The notes beneath the pieces were generated by a model that was given only the letters and a program-made list of their open reading frames with translations, had not been told where the DNA came from and did no database searches. From positions 1-55,436 of the forward strand of contig CAPZDM010000002.1 in assembly GCA_948745425.1 (NCBI GenBank): a stretch of 55,436 bases of DNA. Reading direction: 5' to 3'. A program made the translations under genes and the position numbers. This document shows, in pieces, positions 15,675 through 23,046 of the stretch; position 1 is the stretch's first letter, and each line of letters starts with the position of its first letter. Source of the stretch: an uncultured Clostridia bacterium. GTDB taxonomy: Bacteria > Bacillota > Clostridia > TANB77 > CAG-508.

Positions 15675-16942
15675 AAACTATCACCTAGTCCTAAAAACGG
15701 AATAGAGCCATATCTTCCCTGTAAATAGCCTTTTCTTATATTTTCTTGTTTTCTCACTGAAAATTCGTCTAGAGAATATAACTCTGTAGTTCCTTTCGAA
15801 TAATCTTTCTCTACAAAATAAATTTGATCTCTTCTAAATATATCTAATGATAGAAGATTTGTATCATGAGTATTAAATAATAATTGTGCATTATGAATAT
15901 TAACTTTTGGATTATGAAATAGTTCTACAATATATCTTACAAGCATAGGATGTAAGCTCCTATCAATTTCATCTATAACAGCAACTTTTCCTTGCTCAAA
16001 TGTTTCTTTTAGTATTGGACTTAAGAAAAATAGATTTTGTGTTCCAAGTGATTCTTCTTGCATATTTAATAGATATTGTATATTTCCCTCTTCTTTATCC
16101 TCTATTTCATGTGCTGTAAGTACTGTTCTACTAACTCCATTTACATCACTACTATTTTTTAGTATACTTTGTATTACTGGATCATGTATAAATGCTACCA
16201 TATCATCCTTTGTCATATTTTCTGTTTTAATATTGTAATCATTTATATTTATTTCTGCTTCCCTTAGTAAATTAATTGTAAATTTCTTAAGGCTTCCATC
16301 TTTATCATTATCAAATTTCTCTAGTACTTGATTTTGTAATGTTTCATAATCACTATAAGTATCTATACTATTTGCAAACCACATATATGCCTCTCTAGTT
16401 TTTCCATAATTCCATGTTGTAGCTGTTGCCAATAACAATTTATTCTCTGTATTTTTATCTTTTATAGAATTCAGTTCTTTCTCTTCATTCTGTGTAAATT
16501 TGTATTCATTTGTATTCTTTCTTTCAAATATCATACTTGGTTTAGCAGACAAATATTGATATAAGTACTCATCATATACTTTATTTACATCTGCCGAAAA
16601 ACCATATACATATCTAATTCCATTTGTATAAAATATAAATTCAAATTTAGTTGGCTTATTTTTGCTATCTTTATCAAATTTAAATGGGACTATTTCTAAA
16701 AGTTTTTCATTGATTTGTCTTCCACTTGATTTTCTAATTAATATTATTGCAGCTGTCATTGCTTTAAATATATTACTCTTACCAGAAGCATTTGAACCAT
16801 AAATAGCAATAGATTTTAATAATCTATCTTTGTCTTTTGAAAATATATTATTATCATTTTCTTTGTCCTTTCCAGCTAGCATACTTAATGTAACTTTATC
16901 TTTTATAGACATAAAATTCTCTACACTGAATTCAATTAACAT
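15665..16942 (-). CDS. RloA / AbiLi-like AAA15 family ATPase
   Basis: 425 residues. ABC/SMC-like ATPase with the N-terminal 'MLIEFSVENFMSIKDKVTLS', Walker A 'YGSNASGKSNIFKA', a long middle insertion, the signature-like 'EESLGTQNLFFLSPIL', Walker B 'KVAVIDEIDRSLHP' and the H-loop 'LFNTHDTNLLS'. This matches the AAA15/RloA group that pairs with RloB. It likely acts as the sensor ATPase controlling the RloB effector. It is the first gene of the two-gene unit and sits about 170 bp inside the right end of the element. Confidence 0.88.
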   Translation of the reverse strand: MLIEFSVENFMSIKDKVTLSMLAGKDKENDNNIFSKDKDRLLKSIAIYGSNASGKSNIFKAMTAAIILIRKSSGRQINEKLLEIVPFKFDKDSKNKPTKFEFIFYTNGIRYVYGFSADVNKVYDEYLYQYLSAKPSMIFERKNTNEYKFTQNEEKELNSIKDKNTENKLLLATATTWNYGKTREAYMWFANSIDTYSDYETLQNQVLEKFDNDKDGSLKKFTINLLREAEININDYNIKTENMTKDDMVAFIHDPVIQSILKNSSDVNGVSRTVLTAHEIEDKEEGNIQYLLNMQEESLGTQNLFFLSPILKETFEQGKVAVIDEIDRSLHPMLVRYIVELFHNPKVNIHNAQLLFNTHDTNLLSLDIFRRDQIYFVEKDYSKGTTELYSLDEFSVRKQENIRKGYLQGRYGSIPFLGLGDSLWE

Positions 16943-17112
16943 AATTCCTCTCCTTCCTTATTTTATATTATATACATTTTTTTAAAAAATGTAAATACAT
17001 TTTTATATTATTTTATTCATTTTTGCATTTTTTATTCATTTTTCATAATAATATTTTTGATGGTATTCCTAAGCATTTAACCTATATCATTTTTTCGTTT
17101 TAGTAAATACTC
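16943..17112. other. Right-end region of the yabG element
   Basis: An AT-rich stretch holding the upstream region of the RloA gene. Nothing resembling a gene is seen. It must contain the element-side half of the attachment site next to 17113-17117. Confidence 0.4.
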
Positions 17113-17561
17113 TCATGACCTGTTATAACAAGTATATCTGGCTTATACCTTTTTATTAAATTGCCTACTACCATAGGTTGTTTATTTTCTGGGACACTTT
17201 TTACAATAGCATTTAATCCCATTTTCCTATAATATTTAGAAGACTTTTCTGCATATCTTCTGTCTCCATCTAAGTGTAATATTTTACCACATAACATATT
17301 TATATAGTTGTTTATAAAATTTCTATTTTCTGTAATTCTGCTTTCTATTCTTTGGCTTAATTTATTAAATTCACTTTTTGCTTTACTTTTATCTACAATA
17401 TTTAAATCTTCAATAGGAGAATTTGCTTTAATTCTAATGGTTACACCTTTTAATATGGCATATTTACCATTTGTTGTGTTTATTATCTGTTCTACCCTAA
17501 ATAAAATGTCATCATTATATGATTTTCTAGTAACTATAGTACCTTTTTTAATGTCATTCAT
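17100..17561 (-). pseudogene. yabG: 5' part of yabG, interrupted by the element
   Basis: The N-terminal 148 codons of YabG (17118-17561), followed by five codons read into the element ('HESIY') and a stop at 17100. It starts 'MNDIKKGTIVTRKSYNDDIL' and has 'ILHLDGDRRYAEKSSKYY' and 'RYKPDILVITGH', ending at the His before the conserved DG. A GGAGG site precedes the ATG. The split falls between this His and the Cys of 'AGACQS', the two presumed catalytic residues, so neither half should be active alone. Excision at TCATG restores the enzyme. Confidence 0.9.
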
Positions 17562-17867
17562 AAAATTGTCCTCCTACTATAGTTTATGTAAATTGTTATG
17601 GTATTGATAATGCATATGCAATGTGTGTGATTTTATTATATAAAATCACAATGAATAATTAATATTGAATAGTGAATGATGAATAATTGATGTAGGGGCA
17701 CATTGCATGTGCCCAAAGAAATAATTGTAAATTTTAATATTAAATAATATATAATATCCAAATATTAACGGACGCCCAAAGGGCGCCCCTACACATGTAA
17801 TTATAATTTTAAAATATAAAATCATCCCCACAAACACAAATTTATATGTGTTCCTTTTAAATATAAT
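17562..17867. repeat. Repeat-rich intergenic region upstream of yabG
   Basis: About 300 bp without a gene. It contains two family 1 repeats (17691-17714, GTAGGGGCACATtgcATGTGCCC; 17768-17793, CGGACGCCC-aaa-GGGCGCCCCTAC). It also has parts of a third repeat type shared with 27210-27310: ATTTTATTATATAAAAT, and CCCCACAAACACAAATTT near 17826-17842. The second type may be a composite broken up by family 1 insertions. Confidence 0.6.
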
Positions 17868-18794
17868 TTAATTTCTAGTATCATAATTTATATTCAAATT
17901 TTCCTCTGTTACAATATTCTTTTCAAGAACGAATGATGTTTCTCTGTAAAATTTTTCATTACCTTCAATTAGTCTTATATCAGTTAAATTATTTTTATCA
18001 ATCCAATATTCATTATAATTTATTTCGTTGCCTTTTTTATAAACATACCATTCTCTTTCATCCAAAACTTTTATTTCCATATCCTTATAATCTATATTCT
18101 TAAAGTCATCTAAACTTACATAATATCCTATATCGTCTAATATATAATTATTATCAACATAAGAAAAATGTTTAATAACATCTGTACTATTTTCATCATT
18201 AATGTCTATTTCTTTAATACTATTATCATTAATATCTATTTCTGTAATTTTATCTGAACCTATTTCACCATATCTTATTTTTTCAGATGTATCTGTATTC
18301 ATACTTTTAAAATTTTCACATATCTTAAATTTGCTATCTTTATAATAAATATCATTAATTAGTTCAAAGCTTCCTGCTTCAAAATAGTTTTTGTATATAT
18401 ATTTTTTAGTTAAATGGTAATTGTTTAATTTTATGTTTTCATCGTAAATTTCTTGAATATTATCATATAAAGTCTTATTAAATTCTTTGTATATTGTACA
18501 ACCTAAAAGTATTATAGCTATTATTGATATAATAATACTACTAACTATTAACACACCTTTATGTATTTTTAATTTTTTATTAACCTTTTTTATTTTTTCT
18601 ATTTCAATTTTAGTATCGTTTTTTAATCTATCTTCTTCTTTAGCAATATTCATCTTCATAACATCTAATTTATCTTTGCAATTACTACACTCTTTTATGT
18701 GTTCTTCTATAAATTCTTTTGTATCATTAGTTACATCATTTTCTATATACATGGGAAGTAAGTCTAATATAATATTACAAATTTTCTTATTCAT
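17868..18794 (-). CDS. Zinc-finger anti-sigma factor
   Basis: 308 residues. The N-terminal zf-HC2 anti-sigma domain shows the HxxxCxxC motif in 'EEHIKECSNCKDKLDVM', followed by a linker and a transmembrane helix (about 80-101). The extracytoplasmic sensor domain of about 200 residues is not recognised. The gene overlaps the ECF sigma gene by 8 bp, the classic sigma/anti-sigma arrangement. The signal sensed is unknown. Confidence 0.85.
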   Translation of the reverse strand: MNKKICNIILDLLPMYIENDVTNDTKEFIEEHIKECSNCKDKLDVMKMNIAKEEDRLKNDTKIEIEKIKKVNKKLKIHKGVLIVSSIIISIIAIILLGCTIYKEFNKTLYDNIQEIYDENIKLNNYHLTKKYIYKNYFEAGSFELINDIYYKDSKFKICENFKSMNTDTSEKIRYGEIGSDKITEIDINDNSIKEIDINDENSTDVIKHFSYVDNNYILDDIGYYVSLDDFKNIDYKDMEIKVLDEREWYVYKKGNEINYNEYWIDKNNLTDIRLIEGNEKFYRETSFVLEKNIVTEENLNINYDTRN

Positions 18795-19260
18795 TTTTTA
18801 ATTCCTCCTTTAATTTTAATTTACCTCTATAAAATCTAGTTCTTGCCCATTGTTCGGATTTATTAAATAAACTTCCTATTTCTTTAAAAGTTAAATTTGA
18901 ATGCATTTTTATAAGCAAAATTTCTTTAGTTGTAGAATCTAATTTGTTTATCTCTTGATAAACTCTTAATAATTCTTGTTTATCTTCTATATTTTCAAAA
19001 TCCGAATTATAAAGTGTATCTTCTTCTAAAGGAATAAATTCTATTTTACTTTTTCTTTTTAAATAATTCTTCCAGTTGTTTCTTGCTATTTTACACAACC
19101 ATGTATAAATACTACTATTTCCTTTAAAACTTTGTGTATTTTTCATTGCATTATAAAATGTATCTTGTAATATTTCCTCAGCTATATCATTATTTTTGCA
19201 TAATGAATAAATATATTTATATATCTTTAAAGCATATTTTTCATAAATTTCTTCATTCAC
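18787..19260 (-). CDS. ECF sigma factor
   Basis: 157 residues, normal ECF length. Region 2 covers 'YALKIYKYIYSLCKNNDIAE' and 'ILQDTFYNAMKN' through 'YTWLCKIARNNWKNYLKRK'. Region 4 is 'LDSTTKEILLIKMHSNLTFK' with the helix-turn-helix 'EIGSLFNKSEQWARTRFYRG'. It is probably held inactive by the downstream membrane anti-sigma factor. Confidence 0.92.
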   Translation of the reverse strand: MNEEIYEKYALKIYKYIYSLCKNNDIAEEILQDTFYNAMKNTQSFKGNSSIYTWLCKIARNNWKNYLKRKSKIEFIPLEEDTLYNSDFENIEDKQELLRVYQEINKLDSTTKEILLIKMHSNLTFKEIGSLFNKSEQWARTRFYRGKLKLKEELKNE

Positions 19261-19344
19261 AAATATTCCCTCCTCATATATATAGACAACTGAAAATTAG
19301 AAATGTTACAAAAAAATAAAATTTGTGACTATTCTCGTATATAA

Positions 19345-19395
19345 ATTTGTGTCCCTTTTTCCGAAAAAATGGAAAAGAGAACCGTCCCTTTTCCA
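19345..19395. repeat. Dispersed repeat, family 3
   Basis: TGTGTCCC...TTTCC-gaaaaaatGGAAAAGAGAACCGTCCC...TTTTCC. A close copy is at 27255-27303. The GGAAAAGAGAACCGTCCC core is almost identical in both copies. It lies between the sigma gene's upstream region and the MFS gene end. Confidence 0.65.
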
Positions 19396-20688
19396 TCAAC
19401 CTATTTTTAATTCATCATATTTTCTTTCTTGTTTTGAATATTGCTCAGGTTTTAAACCTACTCTTGTTTTCATGTATTTTTCCATTAATATATATATTAT
19501 AGTAAATATTGTACCTACTATTATCATACAATATGCTGTTGACATTTTATCTAATAAAAACGATGCCATTATTCCTGCTATTGCTGATACTATATTCACA
19601 AATAAGTTTTTAACTGCAAATATCTTTGTATCTATATCTTTATTTGTAAAGTTTCTGAAATATCTATCTATTACTGTATAAAACATTCCATGTGCAAATC
19701 TTGCAATTATGAATGATAGTCCAATAATTACTAATAAGAAAGAATATTGCTCTGCTTTAAGTCCTACTATTCCAGCTATAATAGTAGTAATTGAAGCCAT
19801 TAATCCTATTATTGTTATTGTTTTATTTCTAAATTTATTATGAAAGTCTTGCTGTTTTTTAGATGCATACGCACTAGCTAAACTTATTACTGCTGCAATA
19901 AATGCAATTAAGTGTGCTGGAACTTTTACTTCTTGCCATAGGCTTGTTTGATAGTTTAATAATATGTCTAAAAGGCTTCCTATAAGTGCTGCTATTAATA
20001 TTAGCGCTTTTAATCTCTCAGAGGTTATTATAAATTTGAATCCCTCTCCAATATCTTTTACCTGTTGTTTTATATATAATTTTCTATTCTCATTCTTATT
20101 TGTTTTTATAGGTTCTATGTAAAAAGTTGAAATTATACTAACAATAACTAAGACAGCTAATGAACATATTATTGGCAAATATCCATTTATTTTAAATAAA
20201 AATCCTGCTATCATTCTTGATAATGCCCCTATTATGTAATATCCTGTTTTTCCTTTGGCATCTATCTTGGCAAATATATTACTTTTGTACCTTGAAGGTG
20301 GAATTGAGGCGTTTAATAAAGTTGGTTCTGCTATATCTTTTATAGATCTAGCTAATGAAGATACAAATTTTGCTAAAGCTAGGTCAAATAAATTGCCACA
20401 CATCATAAACATTACCATATAAATACAATTTAATATATTTCCTAGTATAATACTATTTCTTCTTCCTAAAAATTCTACTATTATATTTGCTGGTATTTGC
20501 AAGAATATTCCAAAAAGTGATTTTATCGAAGAAGATAAAACCACATCTGCTGGACTAATATTTTTTATTTGGGTTAAAAATAGAAAGTCTATTGTATAAT
20601 AGAATAAATAATCATTTGATATTCTCTTGTATGCTGGAAATAATTTCATATTCCTTTTTCTCATTTGTAGATCTGCATCTTTTGTCAT
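19396..20688 (-). CDS. Major facilitator superfamily transporter
   Basis: 430 residues with about 12 hydrophobic segments. The first half carries 'VEFLGRRNSIILGNIL', an MFS loop 2-3 signature, and 'AKFVSSLARSIKDIAEPTLL'. The second half starts after a cytoplasmic loop near 'FYIEPIKTNKNENRKLYIKQ'. The substrate cannot be read from the sequence. It begins 72 bp after the GH3 gene on the same strand, so uptake of a glycoside or oligosaccharide that the GH3 enzyme cleaves is plausible. Confidence 0.82.
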   Translation of the reverse strand: MTKDADLQMRKRNMKLFPAYKRISNDYLFYYTIDFLFLTQIKNISPADVVLSSSIKSLFGIFLQIPANIIVEFLGRRNSIILGNILNCIYMVMFMMCGNLFDLALAKFVSSLARSIKDIAEPTLLNASIPPSRYKSNIFAKIDAKGKTGYYIIGALSRMIAGFLFKINGYLPIICSLAVLVIVSIISTFYIEPIKTNKNENRKLYIKQQVKDIGEGFKFIITSERLKALILIAALIGSLLDILLNYQTSLWQEVKVPAHLIAFIAAVISLASAYASKKQQDFHNKFRNKTITIIGLMASITTIIAGIVGLKAEQYSFLLVIIGLSFIIARFAHGMFYTVIDRYFRNFTNKDIDTKIFAVKNLFVNIVSAIAGIMASFLLDKMSTAYCMIIVGTIFTIIYILMEKYMKTRVGLKPEQYSKQERKYDELKIG

Positions 20689-20760
20689 TTGTATTCCTCC
20701 ATCTTTCCTATGTTATATATTCTACATTATATCTACAAAAAAGTCCATACTTATTCAATA

Positions 20761-22983
20761 TTATTCATATTCGAATACTTCTTCAAGTGTGTCTTTTGAA
20801 TTTGTACCTACAAATATTTTAAATTTTCCACTTTCTGCTTTATATTCTAATTTTTCATTCCAGAATTTTAACATTTCAACTGTAATTTCAAATTCTATTG
20901 TTTTTTCTTCAAAAGCTGATAAATGTACTTTAGTAAAAGCTTTTAGTTCTCTTACAGGTCTTACTACACTCGCAACTAAATCTTGAATATAAAGTTCAAC
21001 TACCTCTGCTCCTTCAACATTACTATCATTTTTCACTTTTACTGCTACTATTATTTTTGAGTCTTTACTCATTTTTTTATTACTTATTTTTAAATCAGAG
21101 TATATGAATTTAGAATATGATAATCCATATCCAAATGGATAATAACTTTCTGTTGGAATATCTTGGTAACGTGATACAAATCTAAAGTCTCCTCTTTGTG
21201 GTCTTCCTGTATTATAATGATTATAATATATTGGACATTGTCCTGCATCTTGTGGAAAACTCATAGTTAATTTGGCTGATGGATTTATATCTCCAAAAAT
21301 TACATCAGTTATTGCATTTGCACCTTCTACTCCAGGAAACCATACTTCTAGAACTGCATTCACTTTTTCTGAAATATCTTTTAATACTAAAGGTCTTCCA
21401 CTAAATACAATTGCAACTATTTTCTTGTTTAATTTTGAAAGTTCATTTAATAGATTTTGCTGAATCCTAGGTATTTCGATATTTGCCCTTGAACATGCTT
21501 CTCCACTTTGTTTATAATGTTCTCCTATTGCTAAAATTATTATGTCTGAGTTTTTTGCAGTTTCTATCGCTTCTTTTACATATTTTTTTTCATTTTCTTC
21601 TTCGTTTTCTAAATGTATAGGCTTTTTACCATCAGCTAATAGGATTCTATTTATATCTTTTTCTTTTAATATTTCACTTCCTTTTGAATATAAGATATTA
21701 TCTTTACCAACTTTATTTTCAAATGTTTCTTTTAAAGTTGGTATTTTAACTCCTTCAGAAAATATAGACCAAGAACCCAGTATTCCTATATTATCTGCAT
21801 AAGGTCCAATTAATGCAATTTTATTACATTTCTTTAGAGGTAATATATTATTTTCATTTTTTAATAATACCAGTGTATCTGCAGTTAATTTTCGTGCTTT
21901 ATTTAGATTTTCTTTACTCATTAGAATTCTCTTTTCTGCCTCTGCATTTGCATTTCCATATGGATTTTCAAACAGCCCTAATTCATTTTTTAATTGTAAT
22001 ACCCTAAGTACTGATTCATCCAATAGTTCTTCTGATACCTTACCTTCTTTTACTAAATTTTTTAGATTATTAGAATATGCTCTAGACATCATATCAATAT
22101 CTACTCCAGCTGTAATTGCTTTATATGCTGCATCTTTACTATCTATAGAAACCCCATGTGCAATAGTTTCTTCTATTGCTGAAAAATCAGAAATTATAAT
22201 TCCTTTAAATCCTAATTCTTTTCTTAATAAGTCTCTTAATAACCATTTATTTACTGATGATGGAATACCATTTACTGTATTAAATGATGTCATTATCATT
22301 TTTGCTCCACTATCAATTGCTGATTTATATGCTGGTAAATAGTATTGCCTGAATTCTCTTTCTGACATATCAACAGTATTATAGTCTCTTCCTGCCTCTA
22401 CTGCTCCATATGCTGCAAAATGTTTGACACATGCTGCTACATTCTTGGAATTAAGCTCATCTTTTCCTTGATAGGCCTGTACTATTGTTTTTGCAAATAC
22501 CTCTCCTAAATATGGGTCTTCAGCTCCTATAGATTCCATTACTCTTCCCCATCTTGCATCTCTAACTAAATCAACCATTGGAGAAAAGTTTACATTTGCT
22601 CCTGCTACTTTTCCTTCTTCTATGGAAAGTTTAGCACAATCGTAAACTATATTTGTATCCCATGAACAACCTTGTGCAATTGGAATTGGCAAGACTGTTT
22701 TATATCCATTAATTATATCTGCCATAAATAAAAGTGGTATTTTTAATCTATTTTTAGCTAAATATTCATCTTGTATTTTTCTTATATTTTCACTACCTAC
22801 AACATTTAAAATTGACCCAACATTATATAAATCTTCGTTTGATAAATTGAGTTCTCTTAATGGGCCTGTTGTGATATCTACATTATCCCTAAGAAAATCT
22901 TCACCTAATACTTGTATAAGTTGCCCAACTTTTTCTCCTAATGTCATTTGCTTTAATAATTCCAATACTTGTTCTTGTTTCAA
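20761..22983 (-). CDS. Glycoside hydrolase family 3 (beta-glucosidase type)
   Basis: 740 residues. The GH3 N-terminal TIM barrel spans about 1-320, with 'VKHFAAYGAVEAGRDYNTVD' and the nucleophile Asp266 in 'GIIISDFSAIEE'. The C-terminal alpha/beta sandwich (about 365-600) has 'ILAIGEHYKQSGEACSRANI' and 'AVLEVWFPGVEGANAI'. A fibronectin III-like domain closes the protein ('VKNDSNVEGAEVVELYIQD'). There is no signal peptide, so it is probably a cytoplasmic enzyme acting on imported beta-glycosides. The exact sugar specificity is not predictable. Confidence 0.93.
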   Translation of the reverse strand: MKQEQVLELLKQMTLGEKVGQLIQVLGEDFLRDNVDITTGPLRELNLSNEDLYNVGSILNVVGSENIRKIQDEYLAKNRLKIPLLFMADIINGYKTVLPIPIAQGCSWDTNIVYDCAKLSIEEGKVAGANVNFSPMVDLVRDARWGRVMESIGAEDPYLGEVFAKTIVQAYQGKDELNSKNVAACVKHFAAYGAVEAGRDYNTVDMSEREFRQYYLPAYKSAIDSGAKMIMTSFNTVNGIPSSVNKWLLRDLLRKELGFKGIIISDFSAIEETIAHGVSIDSKDAAYKAITAGVDIDMMSRAYSNNLKNLVKEGKVSEELLDESVLRVLQLKNELGLFENPYGNANAEAEKRILMSKENLNKARKLTADTLVLLKNENNILPLKKCNKIALIGPYADNIGILGSWSIFSEGVKIPTLKETFENKVGKDNILYSKGSEILKEKDINRILLADGKKPIHLENEEENEKKYVKEAIETAKNSDIIILAIGEHYKQSGEACSRANIEIPRIQQNLLNELSKLNKKIVAIVFSGRPLVLKDISEKVNAVLEVWFPGVEGANAITDVIFGDINPSAKLTMSFPQDAGQCPIYYNHYNTGRPQRGDFRFVSRYQDIPTESYYPFGYGLSYSKFIYSDLKISNKKMSKDSKIIVAVKVKNDSNVEGAEVVELYIQDLVASVVRPVRELKAFTKVHLSAFEEKTIEFEITVEMLKFWNEKLEYKAESGKFKIFVGTNSKDTLEEVFEYE

Positions 22984-23046
22984 ACTATTCTCTCCTTCCA
23001 GTAGTATTTAATATGTCCAAATAGTTAATTCATATTCATTTCCATA

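Larger units (their letters stand above)
12746..17117. mobile_element. Skin-like intervening element in yabG (about 4.4 kb)
   Basis: The element separates the two halves of yabG. The same 5-bp sequence TCATG (CATGA in yabG sense) is at both ends, 12746-12750 and 17113-17117, so excision removes 4367 bp and leaves a single copy. In yabG sense the rejoined reading is GGT-CAT-GAT-GGT-ATG, giving 'ITGHDGM', the normal family sequence. Contents, all on the minus strand: a large serine recombinase (12780-14760), a 37-codon gene and an AbiL-like RloA/RloB pair. The recombinase stop lies about 30 bp from one end, as expected for a serine-integrase element. By analogy with skin in sigK, excision probably occurs in the mother cell. 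Confidence 0.88.

Noticed and set aside
17562..17600. CATAAACTA just upstream of yabG as a SigK -10 box
   Set aside because: It fits the -10 consensus but is too close to the ribosome site and has no good -35; such matches are common in AT-rich DNA.
17646..17837. Small minus-strand open frame reading VGAPFGRP
   Set aside because: It is a chance translation of family 1 repeats without a ribosome site or homology.
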